Shown here: positions 1 to 6,013 of the stretch, in pieces | Layout: each line of letters begins with the position of its first letter | Numbering within the stretch: the first letter of the stretch is position 1 | Source of the DNA: an uncultured Dermatophilus sp. | Lineage (GTDB): Bacteria; Actinomycetota; Actinomycetes; Actinomycetales; Dermatophilaceae | Direction of reading: 5' to 3' | Length of the DNA: 10,128 nt | Assembly (NCBI GenBank): GCA_945876925.1 | Contig: CAMCQD010000028.1 | Location: forward strand, 1-10,128 | Translations under genes and position numbers: made by a program | Notes under the pieces: generated by a model | Told to the model about the DNA's origin: nothing | Database searches by the model: none | What the model saw: only the letters and a program-made list of their open reading frames with translations

Positions 1-588
1 GCCCACGAGGACCACGGGCACGGCCCCGGCGGGGCCCTCGGCGAAGTCGGCGCCGCTGATGCTCGGGCCCCAGGAGGTGAACACCGAGGAGGAGCCGTCC
101 GAGATGAGCGGGACGCCGATATAGGCCGGCACCATCGAGACCGTGCTGATCCCCGGGACCGCCTCGACCTCGAAACCGCTATCGCGGGCGGCCGCGACCT
201 CGTCGCCGAAGGGGGTCCACAGTCCCGGATCCTCCCCGCACAGCCGCACCACGAGCACGTGATCGGTGCCCGGCGGCAGGCGGTAGCTGGCGAAATCGAA
301 CTCCCCGGCAGCGCCGTCCTCCCCCGGCCGGGGCGGGCGCATCCCGGGCACCGCGGCCGGGACCGGGCCGGTACGGGCCCGCAGCACCTGCGCATCCGGA
401 CGCACGAAGGAACTCACCAGGGCGGGCAGCGGCTCGGGGCCGTAGACGATGATGTCGGCCGATCGCAGAAGTTCGCTCGCGCGTAGGGTGAGTAGCCCAG
501 GGTCCCCGGGACCCACGCCGACGAAGGCTACTCGACCCTTGGCTATCGGTCCGGCTATCGCGCCGGCCGCCGCGCTCGTCTCGTTCAC
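1..588 (-). CDS. hemD: Uroporphyrinogen-III synthase with N-terminal SUMT-like domain (partial)
   Basis: The frame is open for 196 codons from a GTG at 588 to the window edge, so the C-terminal part is missing. The visible part is a tetrapyrrole (SUMT/CobA-type) methylase fold: the SAM-binding loop GVGPGDPGLLTLRA at residues 24-37, and VPGISTVSMVPAYIGVPL at about 144-161, which corresponds to the family motif VPGxxSxxAxPAYAGIPL. In actinobacteria this domain is normally fused to HemD, which closes hydroxymethylbilane to uroporphyrinogen III; the HemD half would lie beyond position 1 and is inferred from family and operon position. The usual GGDPFxFGRGGEE motif is replaced by CGEDPGLWTPFGDE (117-130), so methyltransferase activity is doubtful. 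GTG start choice: GGAGGA lies just upstream and the start overlaps the hemC stop as GTGA. A stand-alone CobA methyltransferase is the alternative. Confidence 0.8.
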   Translation of the reverse strand, partial: MNETSAAAGAIAGPIAKGRVAFVGVGPGDPGLLTLRASELLRSADIIVYGPEPLPALVSSFVRPDAQVLRARTGPVPAAVPGMRPPRPGEDGAAGEFDFASYRLPPGTDHVLVVRLCGEDPGLWTPFGDEVAAARDSGFEVEAVPGISTVSMVPAYIGVPLISDGSSSVFTSWGPSISGADFAEGPAGAVPVVLVG

Positions 589-1574
589 ATGTCCTCCGGC
601 GTTGCTATCCGGGCGCCCTCGCTGTCCAGGCGCGACAACATCTGCTCTGCGGTGGCGCGCCCCAGCCCTCCGGCGTGCGCACGTGGTCGCCTGACATGAA
701 CGCGCAGGCCAGCCTGGCTAGTGCCCGCGAAGGCGTCCAGGTGGATGAGCGCTCCGTCCGCACCGGACGACTCTGCCTCATCACCGCGTCCGGGTGCCTC
801 GTGTGGGCACCCGGACGCGTCCACGATCCGCGCATAGGCGCCGACCGGCGCCGTGCACCCCGCCTCCAGGGCGGCCAGCAACTCCCGCTCTAGCTCCACG
901 CATACCCGCGTGGCCGGGTCGTCGATCGCGGCCAGCACCTGAACCGTGCGCTCGTCATCGGCGCGGCACTCCACCGCCAGCGCCCCCTGGCCGGCTGCGG
1001 GCAGCATCACCTCCGTGGATAGATATCCCGAGATCTGGCTGGTCAGGCCGAGCCGGCGCAGGCCCGCGCCGGCCAGCACGACCCCGTCCAGCTCACCGCG
1101 GGTGACCCGGCCGATCCGCGTGCCGACATTGCCGCGGATGGGCTGGCAGCGCAGGTCGGGCCGCGCCTGGCGCAGCTGGGCGGCCCGCCGCGGCGACCCG
1201 GTGCCCAGCACCGCCCCGGGCGGCAGATCCGCCAGGGAGCGCACGCCCGGATCGGCGGCGATGAGCACGTCGCGCACGTCCTCCCGCTCCGGGATCGCCG
1301 CCACCACGAGCCCGGGCTCGGGTGCCACCGGGAGATCCTTGAGGGAATGCACCGCCAGGTCGATCTCACCGGCCAGCAGCGCCTGGCGCAATGCGGAGGC
1401 GAAAACGCCGGTGCCGCCGATCTGGGTGAGCGGCGCCTGGTTGACATCGCCTTCGGTGATCACCTCGGTCAGCTCGCACGGCGCCCCCAGCGCGGCCAGG
1501 CGGGCGGCCACCCAGGCCGACTGGGTCCTGGCCAGGGCACTCCTGCGGGTGCCGAGTCGCAGCGGACGGCTCAC
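585..1574 (-). CDS. hemC: Porphobilinogen deaminase (hydroxymethylbilane synthase)
   Basis: Cytosolic enzyme that polymerises four porphobilinogens into hydroxymethylbilane. With the GTG start it has 329 residues. Seen in order: LRLGTRRSALARTQ at the N-terminus; HSLKDLP with the catalytic Asp at residue 80; GTGSPRRAAQL and PIRGNVGTR (about 124-153); LPAAGQGALAVE (about 191-202); and LEAGCTAPVGAYA, whose Cys240 should carry the dipyrromethane cofactor. An ATG nine bases upstream (1583) is in frame. The GTG at 1574 is preferred because it forms a GTGA overlap with the hemA stop and has GGATGG upstream, though that ribosome site is weak. Oddity: between AYARIVDAS and ALIHLDAF there are about 20 extra residues (rich in Gly, Glu, Asp, Ser) compared with E. 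coli HemC, encoded around a long inverted repeat at 785-819. The insertion is in a domain-3 loop and the rest of the protein looks intact. Confidence 0.95.
   Translation of the reverse strand: MSRPLRLGTRRSALARTQSAWVAARLAALGAPCELTEVITEGDVNQAPLTQIGGTGVFASALRQALLAGEIDLAVHSLKDLPVAPEPGLVVAAIPEREDVRDVLIAADPGVRSLADLPPGAVLGTGSPRRAAQLRQARPDLRCQPIRGNVGTRIGRVTRGELDGVVLAGAGLRRLGLTSQISGYLSTEVMLPAAGQGALAVECRADDERTVQVLAAIDDPATRVCVELERELLAALEAGCTAPVGAYARIVDASGCPHEAPGRGDEAESSGADGALIHLDAFAGTSQAGLRVHVRRPRAHAGGLGRATAEQMLSRLDSEGARIATPEDM
785..819. repeat. Long perfect inverted repeat inside hemC
   Basis: Arms CGCGTCCGGGTGCC (785-798) and its exact reverse complement (806-819) flank a 7-base loop. The 14-bp stem is among the longest perfect dyads I see here, and it lies in coding sequence, at hemC residues 252-264. 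It coincides with the domain-3 stretch that is longer than in E. coli HemC. It could be a remnant of a small palindromic element inserted in frame; this is inference from one copy. Confidence 0.6.
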
Positions 1575-2875
1575 GTGGTCCATCCGGGGCCCGAGGGCAC
1601 CGAGACCGCAGCCACGGTGCGGCAGTCGAGGTCGAATAGCTCGCGCAGCGCGGTGGTGTAGTCACCGGCGGCGTCGGCGCTGGCCAGTTCCTTGACTCGC
1701 ACGGTGGGCGCGTGCATGAGCTTGGTGGCGACCCGGTGCACCGTGTTCTCGACCTCGCGGCGGGTCGCGTCGTCCAGGCCGGGCAGCTTGGCGTCCAGCC
1801 GCTCCAGTTCGGCGCGGACCACTTCGGCGGCCTTGCGGCGCAGCGCCGCCACGATCGGGGCGACGGCGGTCTGGCGCCGCAGCACGATGAAATCGGCGAC
1901 TTCGGCGGTGACCAGGTCACGGACCGCCGCCACGGCCGGTTCCCCGCCCCCGCCGGCGCTGAGGTACTCGCCCACCACGGCCAGGTCGACCACCGTCACG
2001 TATTCGGCTGCGGCCGGGGCGACGTCCCGGGGAACCGCCAGGTCGATGTAGGCCTGCGGACGGCCCTGCCGGGCCTGCGCGAGCCGCTCGGCCAGTTCCG
2101 CCGTGATGACGTGCTCGCTCGCCCCGGTGCAGGCCAGCACGAGATCGGCGGCGGCCAGCTCCTCCTCCAGGTCCGCCCAGTCCGCGCTGCGCAGCCCCAG
2201 CGAGGCGGCCAGGTGGTCGGCCTTGGCACGGGTGCGGTTGACGATGACGACATCGGTGATCCGGGAACGGACCAGCGTGGTAGCAGCCAGCGAGCTCATC
2301 GCCCCGGCGCCCACGACCACGACCCTGGCGGTGCGCAGATCGCCCAGCTCCCGCTCGCACAGCGCCAGCCCGCCCTCGACGAGGGTGGGACCGGCGCGGT
2401 CGATGGCGGTCTCGGAATGGGCCTTCTTACCGACCCGCAGCGCCTGCTGGAAGAGCTGGTTGAGCGACTTTCCGGCCGCCCCGCATTCCTGGGCGGCCGC
2501 CAGGGCGGACCGCAGCTGCCCGAGGATCTGCCCCTCCCCCAGGGCCATCGAGTCCAGCCCGCACGCGGTGGAGAAGGCGTGCGCCACCGCGCGATCCTCG
2601 TAATGCACGTACAGGTAGGCCACGAGCTCATCCCGCGGAACGCCGCTGACCTCGGCCAGGGCCGTCCCGATCGAGTCGATGGCGCCGTGGAAGGTGAGCG
2701 CCTCGGCGTACACCTCCAGCCGGTTGCAGGTGGCCACGACCACCGATTCGGCCAGATGCTCACTCGAGCGAAGCACCGCGCGCAGGCGCTCCATTCCGGC
2801 CGGGTCCAGGCTCGCCCGCTCCAGGAGCTCGAGCGGGGACGTCCGGTGGGACAACCCCATCACGACGAGGCTCAA
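1571..2875 (-). CDS. hemA: Glutamyl-tRNA reductase
   Basis: First step of C5 tetrapyrrole synthesis: NADPH reduction of glutamyl-tRNA(Glu) to glutamate-1-semialdehyde. From the TTG at 2875 the protein has 434 residues. The N-terminal catalytic domain begins LSLVVMGLSHRTSP and has VVATCNRLEVYAE with the nucleophile at Cys50, the number it has in E. coli. Next come LDSMALGEGQILGQ (about 107-120), the NADPH-binding Rossmann motif VVVGAGAMSS (186-195) and the C-terminal helical dimerisation region. The frame stays open to an ATG at 2935, but the TTG has AAGGAGGG seven bases upstream and matches the family N-terminus, so the upstream ATG is rejected. It is the first gene of hemA-hemC-hemD and its stop overlaps the hemC start (GTGA). 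A promoter and operator-like dyad lie about 130 bp upstream. The rare start codon may limit expression. Confidence 0.96.
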   Translation of the reverse strand: MSLVVMGLSHRTSPLELLERASLDPAGMERLRAVLRSSEHLAESVVVATCNRLEVYAEALTFHGAIDSIGTALAEVSGVPRDELVAYLYVHYEDRAVAHAFSTACGLDSMALGEGQILGQLRSALAAAQECGAAGKSLNQLFQQALRVGKKAHSETAIDRAGPTLVEGGLALCERELGDLRTARVVVVGAGAMSSLAATTLVRSRITDVVIVNRTRAKADHLAASLGLRSADWADLEEELAAADLVLACTGASEHVITAELAERLAQARQGRPQAYIDLAVPRDVAPAAAEYVTVVDLAVVGEYLSAGGGGEPAVAAVRDLVTAEVADFIVLRRQTAVAPIVAALRRKAAEVVRAELERLDAKLPGLDDATRREVENTVHRVATKLMHAPTVRVKELASADAAGDYTTALRELFDLDCRTVAAVSVPSGPGWTT

Positions 2876-3011
2876 CCTTCGCCCTCCTTGCCCTGCTTCG
2901 CGTATGGGAAATGACCCTACCGCGTGCACCGGCACGCTTCAGGTCTCATCCGGGGGAAACGCCACCGGCCCCGGTGACCGCGCAAACCCCGGCGCCCGGA
3001 CACGGCACTTA

Positions 3012-3039
3012 ATTTTGAGATGCTATGGGATTATGTCAA
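3012..3039 (-). promoter_or_regulatory. Putative hemA promoter
   Basis: Read on the minus strand, a perfect -35 box TTGACA (3039-3034) is followed after 16 bp by CAAAAT (3017-3012), which matches TATAAT at four of six positions. The stretch around 3009-3048 is much more AT-rich than its surroundings. Transcription would begin near 3005, giving a leader of about 130 nt before the TTG of hemA. The -35 box lies inside the inverted repeat at 3028-3048. The start site is inferred, and a 17-bp spacing to AAAATT is an alternative. Confidence 0.6.
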
Positions 3040-3048
3040 CCATAATCC
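3028..3048. promoter_or_regulatory. Operator-like perfect inverted repeat over the hemA -35 box
   Basis: GGATTATG-N5-CATAATCC is a perfect dyad with 8-bp arms and a 5-bp centre. The hemA -35 box TTGACA lies within its centre and one arm (minus strand). Symmetry, base composition and placement are those of a dimeric repressor site, so binding would block RNA polymerase at the haem operon. I do not recognise it as a standard DtxR/IdeR, LexA, Fur/Zur or Rex site. The protein that binds it is unknown. Confidence 0.55.
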
Positions 3049-3137
3049 GCCCAGTGGGGCGGGTACGTGATTACCGGGAAGGGAGCAGGCTTCCGCAGGG
3101 CATGATGCCAGCAGCTGAGACGGCCGCGCGGCAGGCG

Positions 3138-3449
3138 TCAGCCCGCCTGGCTAGCGGCCTGCATCTTCGCCTGGATGCTTGCCCGCAGGCGGCTTTCGCT
3201 CACCCGCCAGTAATCGTGCGGTTCCCCGTCGATGAGGGTGACCGGCAGCTGCTCCCACATCATCGGATCCGGGTTATCGATGTCGTTGATCGAGGTCTCT
3301 TCCCACGGGACGGACATTTCGTCACTGACGCGACGGATGACATCGCGAGCCAGGGAACACAAGTGACATCCGGGCTTGGTAATGAGGGTGACCTTAGGGG
3401 CGGGCAACGCAGTGACGCCAGAGGCGTCGACTGGCAACGGCTCAGTCAT
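3138..3449 (-). CDS. Glutaredoxin-like thiol-redox protein (DUF836 type)
   Basis: Small cytosolic thioredoxin-fold protein of 103 residues. After a short N-terminal tail it has VTLITKPGCHLCSLARDVI, a CxxC redox centre at Cys28 and Cys31 at the end of the first strand, and later EQLPVTLIDG, with the cis-proline that follows this fold's third strand. The ATG at 3449 has GAGGA about nine bases upstream and gives the usual length (M. tuberculosis Rv0508 is similar, from memory). The frame continues upstream to 3617, but those residues are low-complexity and have no family match. The gene lies upstream of hemA, as in many actinobacteria, 262 bp from its start and separated by hemA's own promoter. 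The redox partner is unknown. Family assignment is firm; a role in protecting haem synthesis is only suggested by location. Confidence 0.88.
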   Translation of the reverse strand: MTEPLPVDASGVTALPAPKVTLITKPGCHLCSLARDVIRRVSDEMSVPWEETSINDIDNPDPMMWEQLPVTLIDGEPHDYWRVSESRLRASIQAKMQAASQAG

Positions 3450-3615
3450 CAGTAGCTGTCCTCGCGAAGTCGGGCGTGATGAGCCACAACGATAGTGGCC
3501 TCCAGGATACCGGCATAACCGGAGCCCGGGCCCGCCCCGGGCATAATCGCACCCGCGACGCGCCCGTGACCAGCCGCCGCCCGCGCCGGGTGGACGCGAC
3601 CGGGAACCCTTGCGC

Positions 3616-3633
3616 ACGTGACCGGGGTCACGT
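3616..3633. promoter_or_regulatory. Perfect 18-bp palindrome with GTGA-N6-TCAC core
   Basis: ACGTGACC-GG-GGTCACGT is a perfect dyad. Its core GTGA-N6-TCAC is the half-site arrangement used by CRP/FNR-family regulators (such as actinobacterial GlxR) and by Rex (TGTGAAC-N3-TTCACA), although the outer T/A pair is C/G here. It lies about 167 bp upstream of the glutaredoxin-like start. It may instead be a second terminator stem behind the acyltransferase gene. Confidence 0.4.
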
Positions 3634-3646
3634 CAGGGACCGGGAA

Positions 3647-3676
3647 CCGGCCCGGGATGCCCGCGATCCGGGCCGG
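3647..3676 (-). terminator. GC-rich hairpin behind the acyltransferase gene
   Basis: Arms CCGGCCCGG and CCGGGCCGG form a perfect 9-bp stem around a 12-base loop, starting about 22 bases after the acyltransferase stop. No T run follows on the minus strand, which is common for actinobacterial terminator-like stems. It probably ends or stabilises the epimerase-acyltransferase transcript. Confidence 0.5.
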
Positions 3677-3697
3677 CCCGGAGGCCGCTCCCCCGGC

Positions 3698-4627
3698 TCA
3701 CGGCCCGAACGCCGGGCCGCGCCGGTCGAGCAGGTCGTAGAGCTGCTGCTGGATGACCCCGCGCACGTGCTCGGTCAGCTCGAACACGCGCACCGGATCG
3801 GCGGCGAGCGTCTCCGGGCCGCCGCCGGGCAGGATCGGCTCCCCGAACTGGAACATCCATTTACTGGGCAGCGGCACCAGCCCGAGCAGCCCGAAATGCG
3901 GGAAGAACGGGGTGAGCGGGAAGTAGGGCAACCGGAACAGCCTCGCCAGCGGCTCGATATCCGCCAGCATCGGATACGCCTCCTCCGAGCCGGCGATCGC
4001 GCACGGGATGATCGGCACCTGAGCCCGCAGCGCACTGGCCACGAAACCGCCCCGCCCGAACCGGCGCAGCTGATAGCGCTCCGGGAAGGGCTTCCCCACG
4101 CCCTTGTACCCCTCCGGCCACACGCCCACGAGCTCACCGGCGCTCAGCAGCCGCTGGGCGTCCTCGCGCCCGGCCACGGTAGCCCCTCCGCGGCGGGCCA
4201 CCTCGCCCACGAACGGGGTCCGGAACACCAGATCCGCGCCCAGCAGCCGCAGGAACCGCCGGGCCGGGTGAGCGTCATGCACCGCCACCTGCGTCATCAC
4301 GGCATCGATCGCGATCGTGCCGGCATGATTCGCCACGATCAGAGCACCCCCCGTGGCCGGCACATTCTCGATCCCAAAGACCTCCGTGCGGAACCACGTC
4401 CGGAAGACCGGCCGCAGACAGGTCAGATACACATGCTCGGTGAAATCGGCGTCGAAGCCGAACTCGTCCACCTCCGCCATCCCGGCCAGCCGCCGCCGCG
4501 CATAGGCCAGCGTCGAGGACACCACGCCGTCGGCTTCCTCAGCGGACATGCCGCCGGCCCGGGCCAGCTGATACATCCCGTCCACCAGCAGATCCACCAT
4601 CGCCGGGATCTGCGCGGCACCGGTCAC
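3698..4627 (-). CDS. PlsC-like lysophospholipid/glycerolipid acyltransferase
   Basis: Membrane-associated acyltransferase of 309 residues that should move an acyl chain to a lysophospholipid, glycerol or glycolipid hydroxyl. Seen: ALIVANHAGTIAIDA (about 94-109), the catalytic His/Asp block, here NH-x6-D rather than the classic NH-x4-D; WPEGYKGVGKPF (about 170-181), the substrate-binding block usually written FPEG; RFGRGGFVASAL; and IIPCAIAGSEEAYP. This resembles the LPLAT group that includes M. tuberculosis Rv0502 (from memory). The GTG at 4627 overlaps the epimerase stop as GTGA. The frame runs upstream to 4771, but that part lies inside the epimerase gene and is Arg/Pro-rich, so it is rejected. 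No clear signal peptide is seen; hydrophobic stretches near FRLPYFPLTPFFPHFGLLGL may contact the membrane. The substrate cannot be told from sequence. Confidence 0.9.
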   Translation of the reverse strand: MTGAAQIPAMVDLLVDGMYQLARAGGMSAEEADGVVSSTLAYARRRLAGMAEVDEFGFDADFTEHVYLTCLRPVFRTWFRTEVFGIENVPATGGALIVANHAGTIAIDAVMTQVAVHDAHPARRFLRLLGADLVFRTPFVGEVARRGGATVAGREDAQRLLSAGELVGVWPEGYKGVGKPFPERYQLRRFGRGGFVASALRAQVPIIPCAIAGSEEAYPMLADIEPLARLFRLPYFPLTPFFPHFGLLGLVPLPSKWMFQFGEPILPGGGPETLAADPVRVFELTEHVRGVIQQQLYDLLDRRGPAFGP

Positions 4628-5622
4628 GACCCTGACCGCCTGCGGCGGGCGCACGAGGCGAGCGCATCTGCGCCGGCGCCGGTATCCGGCCGGATCGCCT
4701 CCAGCGCCTCCCCCGACCGGTACGCGGGCTCGAACCCCAGCACGGTACGCATCCGGGTGATGTCCAGGCACCGGCCCCAGTACAGGTAGCGCCGGTCCTC
4801 ATTGCCGATCCGCGGCGTGCCCGCGCCCGGGATGCGGCCCCACAGCCGGGCGGTCAGGGGCGCCATCGGCACCGGGATCCGGCGCGCCCGGCGCACCGCC
4901 GAGGACAGCGGCACCACCCCCGGGGCGGCCACGTTGATCGTGCCGGCCGCCTCCGAAGTGGCCGCCACCGCCAGCGCCGCCACCGCATCCTCCTCGTGCA
5001 GCACCTGGATGCGCGCGTCGAATCCCAGTGGCACCGGCACCAGCGGGGCGGTCAGGTACTCCATGAACGGCGTGCGCATCGACGGACCCACCACGTGCGT
5101 CAGGCGCAGCACGCAGGCCGACAGGTCAGCCCGCCGCTCCCCCGCGGCGCGCACATACGCCTCCACCTCGATGGCATCGCGCACCGAGCTGGTCGTCCCG
5201 TTCGGGCGCAGCGGCGAATCCTCTGTGAAGAACGCCGGATCTCCCGGCGAGGAGCCGTACACCGAACCGGTGGACTTCAGCACGATCCGCCGGACCGTGC
5301 GAGCCGACAGCGCCGCCGCCAGCAGCCGCAGCGAGCCCAGCACATTCGACTCCTTCTGCGACAGCCGCGAGGCCGGGGCACTAGCGGCGTCCTCCGACAG
5401 GCTCAGGTGCACGATCGTGTCCGCCCTGGTCTGCGCCAGCACCCGGCCGAACGCCGGGCCGGCCAGATCCGCGCGGACGAATTCGATGTCCTCCGGCGGG
5501 CACGGGGGCATGATCCAGTCCACCCCCACGACCCGGTCCACCCCGGGGGTGACCGCCAGCCGCCGCGCCACGGCCGCGCCCAGGTGACGCGAAGCCCCCG
5601 TGACCACGACGGTCGAGCCCAT
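4624..5622 (-). CDS. NAD-dependent epimerase/dehydratase-like protein (extended SDR)
   Basis: Rossmann-fold protein of 332 residues. VVVTGASRHLGAAVARRL (about 5-22) is the dinucleotide-binding glycine motif. VVGVD with Asp35 ends the second strand, which suggests NAD rather than NADP. VHLSLSED, IVLKSTGSVYG (113-123), and VLRLTHVVGP follow in the usual SDR order. The start at 5622 has GGAGGAGG seven bases upstream. The classic YxxxK pair is not found: the equivalent stretch reads SSVRDAIEVEAY (about 145-156), while relatives as I recall them have YAKDAVEVE. The C-terminus is a short Arg-rich tail. It is translationally coupled to the acyltransferase (GTGA overlap), as in Rv0501-Rv0502, so both probably act on one lipid or glycolipid. 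The substrate is unknown, and a non-catalytic NAD-binding role is possible. Confidence 0.88.
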   Translation of the reverse strand: MGSTVVVTGASRHLGAAVARRLAVTPGVDRVVGVDWIMPPCPPEDIEFVRADLAGPAFGRVLAQTRADTIVHLSLSEDAASAPASRLSQKESNVLGSLRLLAAALSARTVRRIVLKSTGSVYGSSPGDPAFFTEDSPLRPNGTTSSVRDAIEVEAYVRAAGERRADLSACVLRLTHVVGPSMRTPFMEYLTAPLVPVPLGFDARIQVLHEEDAVAALAVAATSEAAGTINVAAPGVVPLSSAVRRARRIPVPMAPLTARLWGRIPGAGTPRIGNEDRRYLYWGRCLDITRMRTVLGFEPAYRSGEALEAIRPDTGAGADALASCARRRRSGS

Positions 5623-5750
5623 CGGCGCACCTCCTCCGGCGCTCTCGCAGTGCGTTCCTCCCGGCAGCGAATGCCTGCGATGACGAAGCAGGCCGCCCAC
5701 CCGAAGGTGCGGCGGCCGCTCACCTGCCCGCGCGGAACCCCGCTACGGCG

Positions 5751-5849
5751 TCACTTCTTATTGCGACGCTGGTGACGGGTCTTGCGAAGCAGCTTGCGGT
5801 GCTTCTTCTTCGCCATCCGCTTGCGGCGCTTCTTGATCACAGATCCCAT
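5751..5849 (-). CDS. Small ribosomal subunit protein bS22 (AURKAIP1/COX24 domain)
   Basis: A 32-residue, extremely basic protein that starts MGSVIKKRRKRMAKKKHRK and ends in RRNKK. About half its residues are Lys or Arg. It matches the short actinobacterial 30S protein bS22 first seen in mycobacterial ribosome structures (known from the family; the sequence agrees almost residue for residue as I recall it). It should bind rRNA on the small subunit near the decoding region. The ATG at 5849 is preceded by GAGGA with six bases of spacing. It lies alone, 128 bp before the epimerase gene and 397 bp after acuC. In many relatives a BldC-type HTH gene sits just upstream; none is seen here. Confidence 0.95.
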   Translation of the reverse strand: MGSVIKKRRKRMAKKKHRKLLRKTRHQRRNKK

Positions 5850-5957
5850 GCGTATTCCTCATCCCATAGCCGATTCAGCGGCGCCGCAACACCACTGCCA
5901 CGGCCACCCCGGATGCCCATCGACCACGCGGACACACACGACCACGTCAGGTGACGC

Positions 5958-5986
5958 GGGGCGTTCACGGGGAACGTGAACACCCC
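5958..5986. promoter_or_regulatory. Imperfect inverted repeat upstream of bS22
   Basis: GGGGCGTTCAC (5958-5968) and GTGAACACCCC (5976-5986) pair at ten of eleven positions around a 7-base loop. It lies about 110 bp upstream of bS22 and 260 bp beyond acuC. It could be an operator, an RNA stem or a terminator without a T run; sequence alone does not decide. Confidence 0.4.
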
Positions 5987-6013
5987 GGACCACTCGCGGA
6001 CCGTGCCCGGCGT

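Larger units (their letters stand above)
3450..3697. other. Intergenic region upstream of the glutaredoxin-like gene
   Basis: No gene is seen in these 248 bp. Reading on the minus strand it holds the hairpin at 3676-3647, the palindrome at 3633-3616, two weak TANNNT boxes (TATCCT at 3509-3504 and TATCGT at 3494-3489) without convincing -35 partners, and a 5-bp inverted repeat GCCAC-N7-GTGGC at 3483-3499. One half of the hemA dyad (CATAATC) recurs at 3542-3548, which may be chance. A promoter for the glutaredoxin-like gene is probably here, but I cannot place it with confidence. Confidence 0.5.

Noticed and set aside
605..835. Possible frameshift near the 3' end of hemC, because another minus-strand frame is open there
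   Set aside because: The main frame continues with HemC-like ALIHLDAFAG and LGRATAEQML to a stop that overlaps hemD properly, so the gene is intact.
1712..2914. 400-codon plus-strand frame opposite hemA
   Set aside because: It has the composition of a codon-bias shadow and no recognisable motif, and hemA on the other strand is certain.
3050..3137. Terminator between the glutaredoxin-like gene and hemA
   Set aside because: Only a short GGCAT/ATGCC dyad is present, too small and without a T run to support a terminator.
3450..3617. N-terminal extension of the glutaredoxin-like protein to 3617
   Set aside because: The extra 56 residues are Gly/Arg-rich and unlike the family. The ATG at 3449 has a ribosome site and gives the normal length.
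3476..4789. 437-codon plus-strand frame opposite the acyltransferase
   Set aside because: The translation is His/Arg/Pro/Gln-rich without any domain, and it covers a well-supported gene on the other strand.
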